From NCBI GenBank assembly GCA_017455525.1, contig JAFTAP010000003.1, forward strand, positions 1 to 42,783: 42,783 nt of DNA, read 5' to 3'. Every line of letters begins with the position of its first letter. Within the stretch, counting starts at the first letter, position 1. Both the position numbers and the translations under genes were made by a program. Source of the stretch: Lachnospiraceae bacterium. GTDB taxonomy: Bacteria; Bacillota; Clostridia; Lachnospirales; Lachnospiraceae. The notes under the pieces are model-generated. The model was not told the origin of the DNA. It worked only from the letters and a program-made list of their open reading frames with translations, and made no database searches. Positions 16,324-24,645 of the stretch are shown piece after piece.

Positions 16324-18224
16324 AACTTATCTCCTATGACGTCATCCGCCGCAAGCAGCATCCCCGCCAGGAAGATCGCGGCTTTATTCTCATCGTGCTC
16401 TATTTTATATGGCATGAGGCGGAGCCAGTCGGCTATTTCGTGATAATATATCGAACGCACCTCAGCTTCATTGAACCGCTCTCCCAGATACCTCTTATAA
16501 TCTCCGTAAAGATCCCTGTAAGCCCTCGACACTCCCGACATGAAGCGTATCTCATTCCCGCTCATACTGCACCTGTCGGTCCGCATCAGGAACTCATATC
16601 CTCCGTGAAGTGACTGCAGAAGCTTTGAATAATCAATAAATTTACTGTCGAGTATATTTCCTGTATTAGGGTCGATAAGATAATATCCACCCTCATAACC
16701 GGAAGATACCGGAGCGATTATTATATTCTCCACGGTGACATCCCCATGAATAGGAGACACCGTATCAGAAGCAAATATTTCCTTAAGCTTCTCCTTAGTC
16801 ATTGCTGCCTTCAGATGCGGAAAGCCCCGTACCTTCCTTCCGTTGATCATTACCTCATCCTGTCTTAGAAACTCTGCCCATCTGTGATTCCCCTCGATAA
16901 GCCTGATATTCTTTAATATCTTCTCATCTATGTACCTGTCTGTGACATCGCTCTCTGCAACGCCCGAAGCCTTGGAATAAAGTCCCTTTTCAAGCGAATC
17001 AAATACGCTCCTTATTATCGCCGCAGAACTCTCGACAGGATTAGTATGAATGAATTCAAAAAATCCCGAAGCTCCCGATACAGCAGGCATGTCATAAAGC
17101 GTCATGCCGTCATCCTGCTTCTCATCAAGTATCGAAGGCAGAGGAAGCACTTCCCTGTACCGCTCTATCCACTCAACCTGTTCGTGAAGCTTCTCAGCAT
17201 CAGCCCCTACGACATATTTCCTGAATATCGACCTGTCATCCTTTATCGCATAAAGCGTCGTCGCGTTAGACCCCGCCGAATAGTCGCTTATTATCTGTAT
17301 GTCGCTGTTAGCCTCAAGATATCCCCTCACATAAGCATGCCTGTCGCCCTCGAAATAATTCTCAAGGAAGCCTCTCCTGTCGTCCTCCCTTACCTGCGGA
17401 AGAAGCATCATCGTCTTATCAGAAGCCTCCGCCGTCCCGTCCTTATTCCTCATACCGGACACAAGCCCTATGATGAATAAAAGAGCCGCAGACAAAGCAA
17501 GATAAGCTACTATCACGCCGTCAACATAACCATTCGTAAGATTGCCCTTATCTATGCTGGAGCTTGAAAAAAGATATGAGAAGACATACATGAGACTGGC
17601 TTCTCCTCCCATAGCCCTTATCGCAAGAGATATGACATAGTATGAAGCCGTGTAAAGTCCCCACATGACAGCCGTCAGCAAAAGCAGCTTCTTCTTCTCC
17701 ATCCTCTTTGCCATATCCCTGAAGGCCGTGATCATAGACCAGAAGAAGAACATAAGCGTAAGCTCTATCTTCTCATTAAAGATACCCGTGAACGTGCGTA
17801 TCAGCTTCTTAACCGTGCGTCTCGCGAAGGTGACTATAACGATAAGCACTATTGCTATAAGCGACAATGACACATAAAAGAAAGCCGACCTCCCCGCATC
17901 ATCCGAGTAAGCCGGACTGATCAAGAATAATCCCAGATAGATGAATCCCACGACTATGACATCCAGTATCCTGTCAACTACGACTGTCGCAAAGGCAAAA
18001 GAAAAACCATTCTTCATTTTACGCCCTGCTATGAACGCTCTCAGCAAATCGCCTAATCTGAAAGGCACCGCAAGGTTAACTATATATCCCGCGGCAAGCG
18101 CTTCGTTGAACACTGAAAGCCCTGTCTCCTCATAGAAATCCGCAAATTGCTTCTGCCTCAGAGACTTAACTATATGTCCTGCGATTATAAGGATTATTGC
18201 TAAGACAAATAACAAAAAGCCCAT
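16320..18224 (-). CDS. LPG-synthase/flippase-type membrane domain fused to APH-like kinase
   Basis: 634 aa, two parts. Residues 1 to about 255: multi-span membrane domain of the LPG_synthase_TM / UPF0104 type, with the conserved NLAVPFRLGDLLRAF stretch and a VVDRILDV segment; family members include the lysyl-phosphatidylglycerol flippase portion of MprF and archaeal AglD. Residues about 290-634: a cytoplasmic choline/aminoglycoside-kinase-like domain with catalytic loop HGDVTVEN (His493, Asp495, Asn500) and metal-binding LIDPNTG (Asp518), closest in pattern to the soluble kinases of capsule loci. ATG 18224 begins only 8 bases after the gpsA stop, with a weak ribosome site, so coupling to gpsA is likely. 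The kinase substrate is unknown. No aminoacyl-transferase domain of MprF is present. Confidence 0.85.
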   Translation of the reverse strand: MGFLLFVLAIILIIAGHIVKSLRQKQFADFYEETGLSVFNEALAAGYIVNLAVPFRLGDLLRAFIAGRKMKNGFSFAFATVVVDRILDVIVVGFIYLGLFLISPAYSDDAGRSAFFYVSLSLIAIVLIVIVTFARRTVKKLIRTFTGIFNEKIELTLMFFFWSMITAFRDMAKRMEKKKLLLLTAVMWGLYTASYYVISLAIRAMGGEASLMYVFSYLFSSSSIDKGNLTNGYVDGVIVAYLALSAALLFIIGLVSGMRNKDGTAEASDKTMMLLPQVREDDRRGFLENYFEGDRHAYVRGYLEANSDIQIISDYSAGSNATTLYAIKDDRSIFRKYVVGADAEKLHEQVEWIERYREVLPLPSILDEKQDDGMTLYDMPAVSGASGFFEFIHTNPVESSAAIIRSVFDSLEKGLYSKASGVAESDVTDRYIDEKILKNIRLIEGNHRWAEFLRQDEVMINGRKVRGFPHLKAAMTKEKLKEIFASDTVSPIHGDVTVENIIIAPVSSGYEGGYYLIDPNTGNILDSKFIDYSKLLQSLHGGYEFLMRTDRCSMSGNEIRFMSGVSRAYRDLYGDYKRYLGERFNEAEVRSIYYHEIADWLRLMPYKIEHDENKAAIFLAGMLLAADDVIGDKL

Positions 18225-18232
18225 GAATTACT

Positions 18233-19228
18233 TTATACCGTCTCTGACTTCTTATCCCTGGTCATAAGGTCAATAAGAGCTTCAGACGGTCTCTTTTCCT
18301 CGAATAAGACAAGGTTCACCTGCTCTATTATGGGCATGGGTACGTCATGCTTTGCCGCAAGGTGCATAGCAGCCTTTGCAGAGTATACACCCTCTACCAC
18401 CTGCTTAACCTCCGCCATCGCCTCATCAGCCGTCTTCCCCTGGCCTATGAGGATGCCCGCTCTCCTGTTCCTGGAGTGCATAGATGCGCAAGTGACAATA
18501 AGATCGCCTATACCCGTAAGCCCTTCGAAGGTCTCCCTCTTTCCTCCGCAGGCAACTCCAAGTCTTGCTATCTCATGTATGCCCCTCGTAATAAGGGCTG
18601 CCTTGGTATTATCTCCATAGCCTAAACCATCCGCTATGCCCGCTGCCAGAGCGATCACATTTTTGAGTGCCCCGCCAAGCTCCATTCCATATGGATCGTC
18701 AGAGGTATAAACCCTGAAGGCGTCATTCATGAATACATCCTGCACAAGCTTCGCATCATCGGCATCCTTAGAGCCTGCCACTATCGCCGTAGGAACTCCC
18801 ATGCCGACTTCCTCCGCATGTGTCGGGCCGCAAAGCACCACTACCCTTGACTGCGGTATCTCCTCTTTTATTATCTGAGACAGCGTATCGAAGCTCTCAT
18901 CCTCAAGCCCCTTCGCGACAGAAACTATTATCTGACCTTCTGCTACCGCATCCTTCATCGTCTTAGCAGTGCTTCTGGTAAATGGCGAGGGCACGGCAAG
19001 TACTACGAGATCCTTACCGTTAACCGCCGTTACTATGTCCGTAGTAAATTCCATGTCATCAGGGAGAGTGACTCCCGGCAGCTTATCCTTCTGCTCATGA
19101 AAGCTCTTAAGCATCTCTACCTCCGATGCTATTGCCGAATACACCGTTATCTTATGACCATTCGTGCTAAGAAGCTTCGCAAGAGCCGTACCCCAGCTTC
19201 CTGCGCCTATAACGCCTATATCACTCAT
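18233..19228 (-). CDS. gpsA: NAD(P)-dependent glycerol-3-phosphate dehydrogenase
   Basis: Reduces dihydroxyacetone phosphate to sn-glycerol 3-phosphate for phospholipid synthesis, cytoplasmic. 331 aa, normal length. Rossmann motif GAGSWGTA (residues 8-15), AKGLE, CGPTHAEEV, the catalytic-lysine segment GGALKNVIALAAG and the substrate-binding GLTGIGDLIVTC are all intact. Start ATG 19228 overlaps the plsY stop by ATGA. Its product feeds PlsY, encoded immediately upstream. Confidence 0.97.
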   Translation of the reverse strand: MSDIGVIGAGSWGTALAKLLSTNGHKITVYSAIASEVEMLKSFHEQKDKLPGVTLPDDMEFTTDIVTAVNGKDLVVLAVPSPFTRSTAKTMKDAVAEGQIIVSVAKGLEDESFDTLSQIIKEEIPQSRVVVLCGPTHAEEVGMGVPTAIVAGSKDADDAKLVQDVFMNDAFRVYTSDDPYGMELGGALKNVIALAAGIADGLGYGDNTKAALITRGIHEIARLGVACGGKRETFEGLTGIGDLIVTCASMHSRNRRAGILIGQGKTADEAMAEVKQVVEGVYSAKAAMHLAAKHDVPMPIIEQVNLVLFEEKRPSEALIDLMTRDKKSETV

Positions 19229-19899
19229 TCTCCTGCTCCTTTATCATTATGCGTAAGATACGTCTTCTTTTCGTTGTGATCCAACAGCCTTGATATATTA
19301 TTCCTGTGCCTGAACAAAGCCATGACCGTTAAAAGCCCTACCACTATATCGCACTCTATCGCAACCGTCGGCGTTATATTCTTAAAGCACCCAAGGTTCA
19401 TGGCTCCCATTATGACGGTTCCGATAAAAAAAGCGACATACATACAGATAGAGCCAAGTGACACGTAATGCGTCGTAAAGAAAATCCCAAAGAAGATTAT
19501 TATCCCGCAGAGCACCATGAAAGGATCAAGCGTAATTATCATGCCCGCCGTGCAGGCTATCCCCTTGCCTCCCTTGAAGCCCAGATAGAATGGGAAGTTA
19601 TGCCCAAGCACCGCACCCGCCGATGCGTAGATTTTGATAAGCTGCAGCATCTCCGGATTCACATCCCTGCGGTAGAATATCGCTAGGCAGATAAGGACTG
19701 CCGCTATCGTCTTTATCACATCTCCGAAGAAGGTAATAAGCCCCGCCTTTGTTCCCATAGTACGGAGCATATTAGTAGTTCCCGCATTTCCGGAGCCATA
19801 CTCTCTTATATCTATGCCATGAAGCTTCCCCAATATATAGCTTGTCTGGAAAAGCCCGCAGGCATAGCCTATTATAAGGCAAGCTATCCTCATTATCAT
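19225..19899 (-). CDS. plsY: Acyl-phosphate:glycerol-3-phosphate acyltransferase
   Basis: Integral-membrane enzyme that acylates glycerol 3-phosphate from acyl phosphate, the first committed step of phospholipid synthesis in Gram-positives. 224 aa with about five spans and the three conserved cytoplasmic motifs: GSGNAGTTNMLRT, HNFPFYLGFKGGKG, and the later segment near VSLGS. ATG 19899 overlaps the der stop (ATGA); a second ATG lies two codons later. The order der-plsY-gpsA is common in Clostridia. Confidence 0.97.
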   Translation of the reverse strand: MIMRIACLIIGYACGLFQTSYILGKLHGIDIREYGSGNAGTTNMLRTMGTKAGLITFFGDVIKTIAAVLICLAIFYRRDVNPEMLQLIKIYASAGAVLGHNFPFYLGFKGGKGIACTAGMIITLDPFMVLCGIIIFFGIFFTTHYVSLGSICMYVAFFIGTVIMGAMNLGCFKNITPTVAIECDIVVGLLTVMALFRHRNNISRLLDHNEKKTYLTHNDKGAGE

Positions 19900-21218
19900 T
19901 CTTCCGACTTCCTTTCCCTTATCACAAAGTTTATCGGCGTGCCCTGAAACCCAAAGGCATCCCTTATCCGGTTCTCCAGATACCTCGTATATGAATAGTG
20001 CATGAGCTTCGCATTATTCACGAATATGACTATAGTAGGCGGCTTCACCGATACCTGAGTGGCGTAAAGAACCCTTAGCCTCCTGCCCTTATCCGAAGGC
20101 GGCTGCTGCATAGTCACTGCCTCGCTTATTATCTCATTAAGCACTCCTGTCTGTATGCGAAGGTTCTGATTCGCTATGACTGTGTCTATCGACTCAAAGA
20201 GCTTATCCGTCCTCTGCCCAGTCTTAGCGGAAATAAATAAGATCTCCGCATAAGGCATGAAGGAGAGCGTCTGCATTATATCCCTGCTCATCTTATAAAT
20301 GGTCTTGTCGTCCTTCTCGACGGCATCCCATTTATTCACGGCTATGATCACGCCCTTGCCCCTGTCATGGGCAATGCCTGCGATCTTGGCGTCCTGCTCC
20401 ACGACTCCCTCCGTGCCGTCAATCATGAGCACGGTTATGTCCGAGCGCTCTACGGCCGACACGGTGCGGGCTATCATATAGGCTTCAAGCTCTTCCTTTA
20501 TCTTATTCTTCCTGCGAAGCCCCGCCGTATCTACGAAGACATACTCCTTGCCGTTCCTTTTAACGACAGTATCCACGGCATCCCTTGTGGTGCCCGCTAT
20601 ATCGGACACTATGAGCCTGTCCTTGCCTATGTATTTATTAATGAGAGACGACTTGCCGACATTGGGCCTTCCGACCACCGCTATACGAGGCCTGTCGTCA
20701 TCTGTTTCTGCCTCGCTCTTAGGCGGAAGAAGCTTTACCACTCCGTCTAAGAGATCTCCCACGCCGGTCTTCTGATCCGCCGATATGGGTATCGGATCGC
20801 CGAGTCCTAAATTATAGAATTCGTAAATATCAGTCTCGTACTTCTTTATGGCATCGACCTTATTCACGGCAAGCAGCACCTTCTTATGCGACCGCCTAAG
20901 GATATCCGCGACCCTGCCGTCTGAATCCACAAGCCCCGTCTGCACGTCCGTCATGAAGATGATGACGTCAGCCGTATCTATGGCGATCTGCGCCTGCTCC
21001 CGCATCTTGGATAGCATCATATCCTTGGAATCAGGCTCTATGCCCCCGGTATCTATGATCGTGAACATCCTTCCGTTCCAGTCCACATCGGCATAGATAC
21101 GGTCCCTCGTGATGCCGGGCTCGTCCTTTACTATAGCTATGCGCTCTCCCGCAAGGAAATTAAAGAGAGACGATTTTCCTACATTCGGCCTGCCTACTAT
21201 GGCGACTACCGGTTTCAT
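19896..21218 (-). CDS. der: Ribosome-assembly GTPase Der (EngA)
   Basis: Double-GTPase that matures the 50S subunit. 440 aa. Two tandem G domains, each with GRPNVGKS (first at residues 9-16, second near 183), plus DTAGL/DTGGIEPD G3 motifs, NKVD and NKWD G4 motifs, and the C-terminal KH-like domain (TPINFVIRER). ATG 21218 has GGAG 10 bases upstream. Overlaps plsY by four bases. Confidence 0.98.
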   Translation of the reverse strand: MKPVVAIVGRPNVGKSSLFNFLAGERIAIVKDEPGITRDRIYADVDWNGRMFTIIDTGGIEPDSKDMMLSKMREQAQIAIDTADVIIFMTDVQTGLVDSDGRVADILRRSHKKVLLAVNKVDAIKKYETDIYEFYNLGLGDPIPISADQKTGVGDLLDGVVKLLPPKSEAETDDDRPRIAVVGRPNVGKSSLINKYIGKDRLIVSDIAGTTRDAVDTVVKRNGKEYVFVDTAGLRRKNKIKEELEAYMIARTVSAVERSDITVLMIDGTEGVVEQDAKIAGIAHDRGKGVIIAVNKWDAVEKDDKTIYKMSRDIMQTLSFMPYAEILFISAKTGQRTDKLFESIDTVIANQNLRIQTGVLNEIISEAVTMQQPPSDKGRRLRVLYATQVSVKPPTIVIFVNNAKLMHYSYTRYLENRIRDAFGFQGTPINFVIRERKSEE

Positions 21219-21262
21219 CTATTTCCAACTCCGTTCATATGCTTAAATAACTACGTGCCTCA

Positions 21263-22585
21263 CTATACGCTGTCGTACATATCTACGAATGCCGCACCGT
21301 CTGATTTTACAATACCCACGGGAACCTGTAAAGCATCCTCTATGTCGCTAAGCGTCATGTCATCAAGCAAAGTCTCAGTATTAAATCTAAGCAGATTCTC
21401 AGGAAGATAAAGCTTCTCTCCAAGCTCCTGACCCTTTAGCTGATTCACTATGTCCTGTCCTGTAAGAAGCCCTGTAACCGTCACTCTCTCCCCGAAGAAA
21501 TCATTCCTTATCGGATAGACTGACGCATTAATATTAGGATAATATTCACGCATGCTATCCGTAAGATGAGATATCACAGGATATATAAGGCTTCCCGTAG
21601 CTATGCTGAAGCTGCCCTTTTTATCAACCGTATCATGCCCCTGCAAAGCCTCTGAGACCTCGTCCTCAAGGAGCCTCACCATTCCCACGCCGTTTTCAAG
21701 CTGTAAGTACCCGTCATACCGCTCTGCTTCCGGTACCTCCTTGTCTGTCATCAGATACCATTCATCCGAGGCATGCACGAAGTGAGTTCCATGCTCCTTA
21801 TAAAGCTTCTCCTGCCATGCTTCTATCTGTCCGATAACACGGACAGCATCTTCTTTCATAAAGGGTTCAAGCGGATAAAGCCCGTCCCTGTACTTAGTAA
21901 GCCCTACAGGCACTACGGATACGCTTTCAAGACAGGGTATGTACCTTGCGAGGTCTCCTATAGAGCGGTCAAGCTCCGCACCGTCATTAAGCCCCCTGCA
22001 TAGCACTATCTGACCGTTCATGGTGACCCCCGCATCAAAAAGCCGGTCCGCCTTTTTAAGCGAGGCTCCCGCATGGCGGTTTCCCATCATTTTATTCCTA
22101 AGGTTGGGATTCGTTGTCTGAAATGAAATATTTATAGGCTCCAGATTATATCTGATTATCCTGTCTATGTCGTCGTCAGACATATTGGTGAGAGTCACGT
22201 AATTCCCTTGCAGGAATGAAAGCCTGCTGTCATCGTCCTTGAAATAGAGCGTATCCCTCATGCCCTTCGGCATCTGGTCTATGAAGCAGAAGACGCATTT
22301 ATTCCGGCACCTCCTGTACTCATCCATTATGCCATCGTCAAATACAAGTCCGGGATCCTCGTCCTCATCTTTCTCGATAAGGTATGACGCCTCCTTACCA
22401 TCCTTATGCCTGACCCTTATCTCTATCTCCGCATCGGCACATTCATACTGATAATCAAAGATATCTCCTATCCTCTGTCCGTTTATGGCGATAAGCTCGT
22501 CGTCCGCTCTTATTCCCGCTTCATATGCCGCTGAATCGGGGAGCACGTCCCTTATTATCTGCCCCGCGCCTTTTATGGGCTTCAT
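21263..22585 (-). CDS. PDZ/radical-SAM DUF512 protein
   Basis: 440 aa. N-terminal PDZ-like segment (AYEAGIRADDELIAINGQRIGD would be its core; about residues 8-60), then a radical-SAM-type CxxxCxxC cluster (Cys93, Cys97, Cys100 in CRNKCVFCF) and the C-terminal DUF512 domain. This gene commonly sits next to der in Clostridia and is nearly universal there. Its reaction has not been established to my knowledge. The ribosome site is modest (CAGGAA). It lies 31 bases after prs and 44 bases before der, probably one transcript. Confidence 0.92.
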   Translation of the reverse strand: MKPIKGAGQIIRDVLPDSAAYEAGIRADDELIAINGQRIGDIFDYQYECADAEIEIRVRHKDGKEASYLIEKDEDEDPGLVFDDGIMDEYRRCRNKCVFCFIDQMPKGMRDTLYFKDDDSRLSFLQGNYVTLTNMSDDDIDRIIRYNLEPINISFQTTNPNLRNKMMGNRHAGASLKKADRLFDAGVTMNGQIVLCRGLNDGAELDRSIGDLARYIPCLESVSVVPVGLTKYRDGLYPLEPFMKEDAVRVIGQIEAWQEKLYKEHGTHFVHASDEWYLMTDKEVPEAERYDGYLQLENGVGMVRLLEDEVSEALQGHDTVDKKGSFSIATGSLIYPVISHLTDSMREYYPNINASVYPIRNDFFGERVTVTGLLTGQDIVNQLKGQELGEKLYLPENLLRFNTETLLDDMTLSDIEDALQVPVGIVKSDGAAFVDMYDSV

Positions 22586-22616
22586 GATTTCCTGCTGTCT
22601 CTTGCTGATGGCATCC

Positions 22617-23813
22617 TCAGATGTCTATCCTCTCGTTGTAGCTTGAAAGGATCTCCCTTATCTTCTCCGTGGGAGTCACGACCTTATCCATAGACATATC
22701 ATGATTAGAGAAGTCAATTATCTGCGCTATGAGCTTGCTCATATCCGCCTCTATATACCAGTCGCGCGTTAAAAGCTCCGGTCTCCTGTAATGCAGGTTC
22801 GTGGTTATTATCCTGTCGAACACGCCTTCCTTGAAGGCCTCGTCGAATAGCTCCAAGCCATCCGTGAAGAGTCCGAAGGTACAGCAGATAAATACCCGGT
22901 TAGCCTTCATGTTCTTAAGCTGCCTCGCTGTGTCAAGCATTGAGCCGCCTGTCGATATCATGTCGTCAACTATAATGACGTCCTTATCCTCTACCGAATC
23001 CCCAAGGAACTCGTGAGCCACTATCGGATTCTTGCCGTCAACTATATGCGCATAATCCCGCCTCTTATAGAACATGCCCGTATCGACTCCCAGCACGGTC
23101 GCAAAGTATATCGCCCTGTTAAGCGCTCCCTCATCCGGAGAGATGACTACCACATGATCCGCATCTATCATAAGGTCGTCCTCGCTCTGCAGAAGCGCCC
23201 TCACGAACTGATAGAAGGGAGAGAAATTATCGAAGCCGCAAAGCGGAGCCGCCGCCTGCACTGAAGGATCATGAGCGTCAAAGGTCATAAGGTCCGACAC
23301 GCCCATATCCGAAAGCTCCTCTATCATCATGGCGCAGTCAAGAGACTCCCTCGCCGCCCTCTTATGCTGTCTTGATTCGTACATGAAAGGCATCACGACC
23401 GATATCCTGTGAGCCTTGCCCGCTACTGCCGCTATCACCCTCTTTAAGTCCTGATAATGATCGTCCGGCGAGTACCGGTTCTCAAAGCCGTTCATGCGGT
23501 ACTTCATGCTGTAATTTATGACATCAGTAAGGATATAGAGATCCTTACCCCTGATGCTCTCCTCAAGCACTGCCTTACCCTCGCCGGAGCCGAACCTCGG
23601 AAGAGTAACAGCCGTCTCATAAGAATCCGCCACATATCCCTGATGCTCAGGATCGTCTATGCCGTCAGGGAAGCGCTCCTTACGGAAGCCTACGAGATAC
23701 TCGTCAACCTTATCCCCAAGGCATTTTATATTCGGCATCACCAGAAGCTTCAGCGGCGCGACCGCAAGCTTCTTGGTAAAAAGATCGTTCCTCTCATCTA
23801 TTATCTCAGACAT
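22617..23813 (-). CDS. prs: Ribose-phosphate pyrophosphokinase (PRPP synthase)
   Basis: Makes PRPP from ribose 5-phosphate and ATP. The PRPP-binding loop DDMISTGGSM is intact and the segment MPFMYESRQHKR fits the ATP-binding flexible loop. At 398 aa it is about 80 residues longer than classical Prs, with a longer N-terminus and internal insertions; this long form is seen in Clostridia. The tail mentions no extra domain I can name. Ribosome site GAGGTGGG precedes ATG 23813. A probable extended -10 promoter lies about 100 bases upstream, so this may start the prs-DUF512-der-plsY-gpsA-kinase unit. Confidence 0.94.
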   Translation of the reverse strand: MSEIIDERNDLFTKKLAVAPLKLLVMPNIKCLGDKVDEYLVGFRKERFPDGIDDPEHQGYVADSYETAVTLPRFGSGEGKAVLEESIRGKDLYILTDVINYSMKYRMNGFENRYSPDDHYQDLKRVIAAVAGKAHRISVVMPFMYESRQHKRAARESLDCAMMIEELSDMGVSDLMTFDAHDPSVQAAAPLCGFDNFSPFYQFVRALLQSEDDLMIDADHVVVISPDEGALNRAIYFATVLGVDTGMFYKRRDYAHIVDGKNPIVAHEFLGDSVEDKDVIIVDDMISTGGSMLDTARQLKNMKANRVFICCTFGLFTDGLELFDEAFKEGVFDRIITTNLHYRRPELLTRDWYIEADMSKLIAQIIDFSNHDMSMDKVVTPTEKIREILSSYNERIDI

Positions 23814-23851
23814 AGGTCATCCCACCTCACAACTATTAATCATATTTATTC

Positions 23852-23868
23852 AGAACCCTCTGGGTTCT
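23852..23868 (-). other. Short hairpin in the prs leader
   Basis: Perfect 7-bp stem AGAACCC / GGGTTCT around a TCT loop. No U-run follows on either strand, so it is not a normal terminator; it would sit in the untranslated leader of prs. Confidence 0.4.
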
Positions 23869-23912
23869 TCATAGATACCGGCATCCGGCTCATTCTTCTT
23901 TTCCAATCAATT

Positions 23913-23921
23913 ATTTTAACA
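23913..23921 (-). promoter_or_regulatory. Candidate extended -10 promoter of prs
   Basis: Minus-strand TGTTAAAAT (TGn plus TAAAAT). The -35 at 17 bp (TTTAAG) is weak. It overlaps no start codon and lies just after the yraN stop, giving a leader of about 95 bases. Confidence 0.4.
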
Positions 23922-23936
23922 CAAGCAAGTCTTAGC

Positions 23937-24293
23937 TTAAAGCCCGATATATTGAAAAGCATTCTTATACCACGTGATCTCATCACCTATGATGCCTATC
24001 ACGTCGAATCTGTAGGGTATATCATCGGGCAGGTGTTTTTTCATGCGGTAGTAGTCTGCTACCCGAGATATCGTGAACTGCTTCTTAGTTCCTACCGCTT
24101 CGGCAGGATGACCGTTTGCAGCATTCTTCCTGTACTTTACTTCTATAAAGCAGATAGAGCCTGAATCTCTTGCTATAAGGTCTATCTCGCCCATGCGTGA
24201 GCGGAAATTACGCTCTGTTACCCGTCCTCCGTGCGACTCTATGAAGACCGCCGCTCTGTCCTCCTTTTCAGTTCCTACCTTCCTTGTATTCAT
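23937..24293 (-). CDS. yraN: UPF0102 / YraN nuclease-fold protein
   Basis: 118 aa endonuclease-like fold (restriction-endonuclease superfamily), function not firmly established. Core motif GEIDLIARD...FIEVKYRK (Asp-Glu-x-Lys active-site pattern) is intact. ATG 24293 has a weak site (AGGATGA). It follows the FlhB-like gene by 21 bases; adjacency to rnhB-type genes is typical in Firmicutes. Confidence 0.94.
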   Translation of the reverse strand: MNTRKVGTEKEDRAAVFIESHGGRVTERNFRSRMGEIDLIARDSGSICFIEVKYRKNAANGHPAEAVGTKKQFTISRVADYYRMKKHLPDDIPYRFDVIGIIGDEITWYKNAFQYIGL

Positions 24294-24314
24294 GACATAG
24301 TCATCCTGCGACTG

Positions 24315-24611
24315 TCACCTCGCATCTATCTTGCTCCTGATGCGTTCCATGTCGTTTACGAATACAAGGACTTCCGCCACGACCTCATACAGCTCGGGCG
24401 GTATCATCTCGCCGATCTCAAGATTAGAAAGCGTCTCCGCAAGCTTGCTGTCCTCATGCAGGGGGACGTCATTTTCCTGCGCCGTCTCTATTATCTTCTG
24501 CGCGACCCTTCCCTTGCCTGAAGCCACGACGACAGGCGCCATATCGCCCTTTTCATACGCCAGGGCGACGGCAGTTAAATTTCTTAGATCCTTTTCTTTC
24601 TTCGCTGCCAT
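24315..24611 (-). CDS. ylqH: Orphan FlhB-like cytoplasmic domain protein (YlqH/FlhX type)
   Basis: 98 aa corresponding to the cytoplasmic C-terminal domain of FlhB/YscU export-switch proteins, without the membrane part. The pattern TAVALAYEKGDMAPVVVASG followed by GRVAQKI and ENDVPLHED is diagnostic. The autocleavage NPTH motif of full FlhB is absent, the protein starting downstream of it with the PTH-proximal Asn/Thr replaced by RNLTAVAL. Ribosome site GAGGT 6 bases from ATG 24611. It follows the FliK-like gene by 34 bases, matching B. subtilis ylqG-ylqH. Role unknown. Confidence 0.9.
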   Translation of the reverse strand: MAAKKEKDLRNLTAVALAYEKGDMAPVVVASGKGRVAQKIIETAQENDVPLHEDSKLAETLSNLEIGEMIPPELYEVVAEVLVFVNDMERIRSKIDAR

Positions 24612-24645
24612 ATCCTACCTCAGCCTTTTTCGTCGCTCAAGGCTC

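Noticed and set aside
16320-18224. MprF lysyl-phosphatidylglycerol synthase
   Set aside because: Only the membrane domain type is shared; the aminoacyl-transferase domain is replaced by an HGD kinase.
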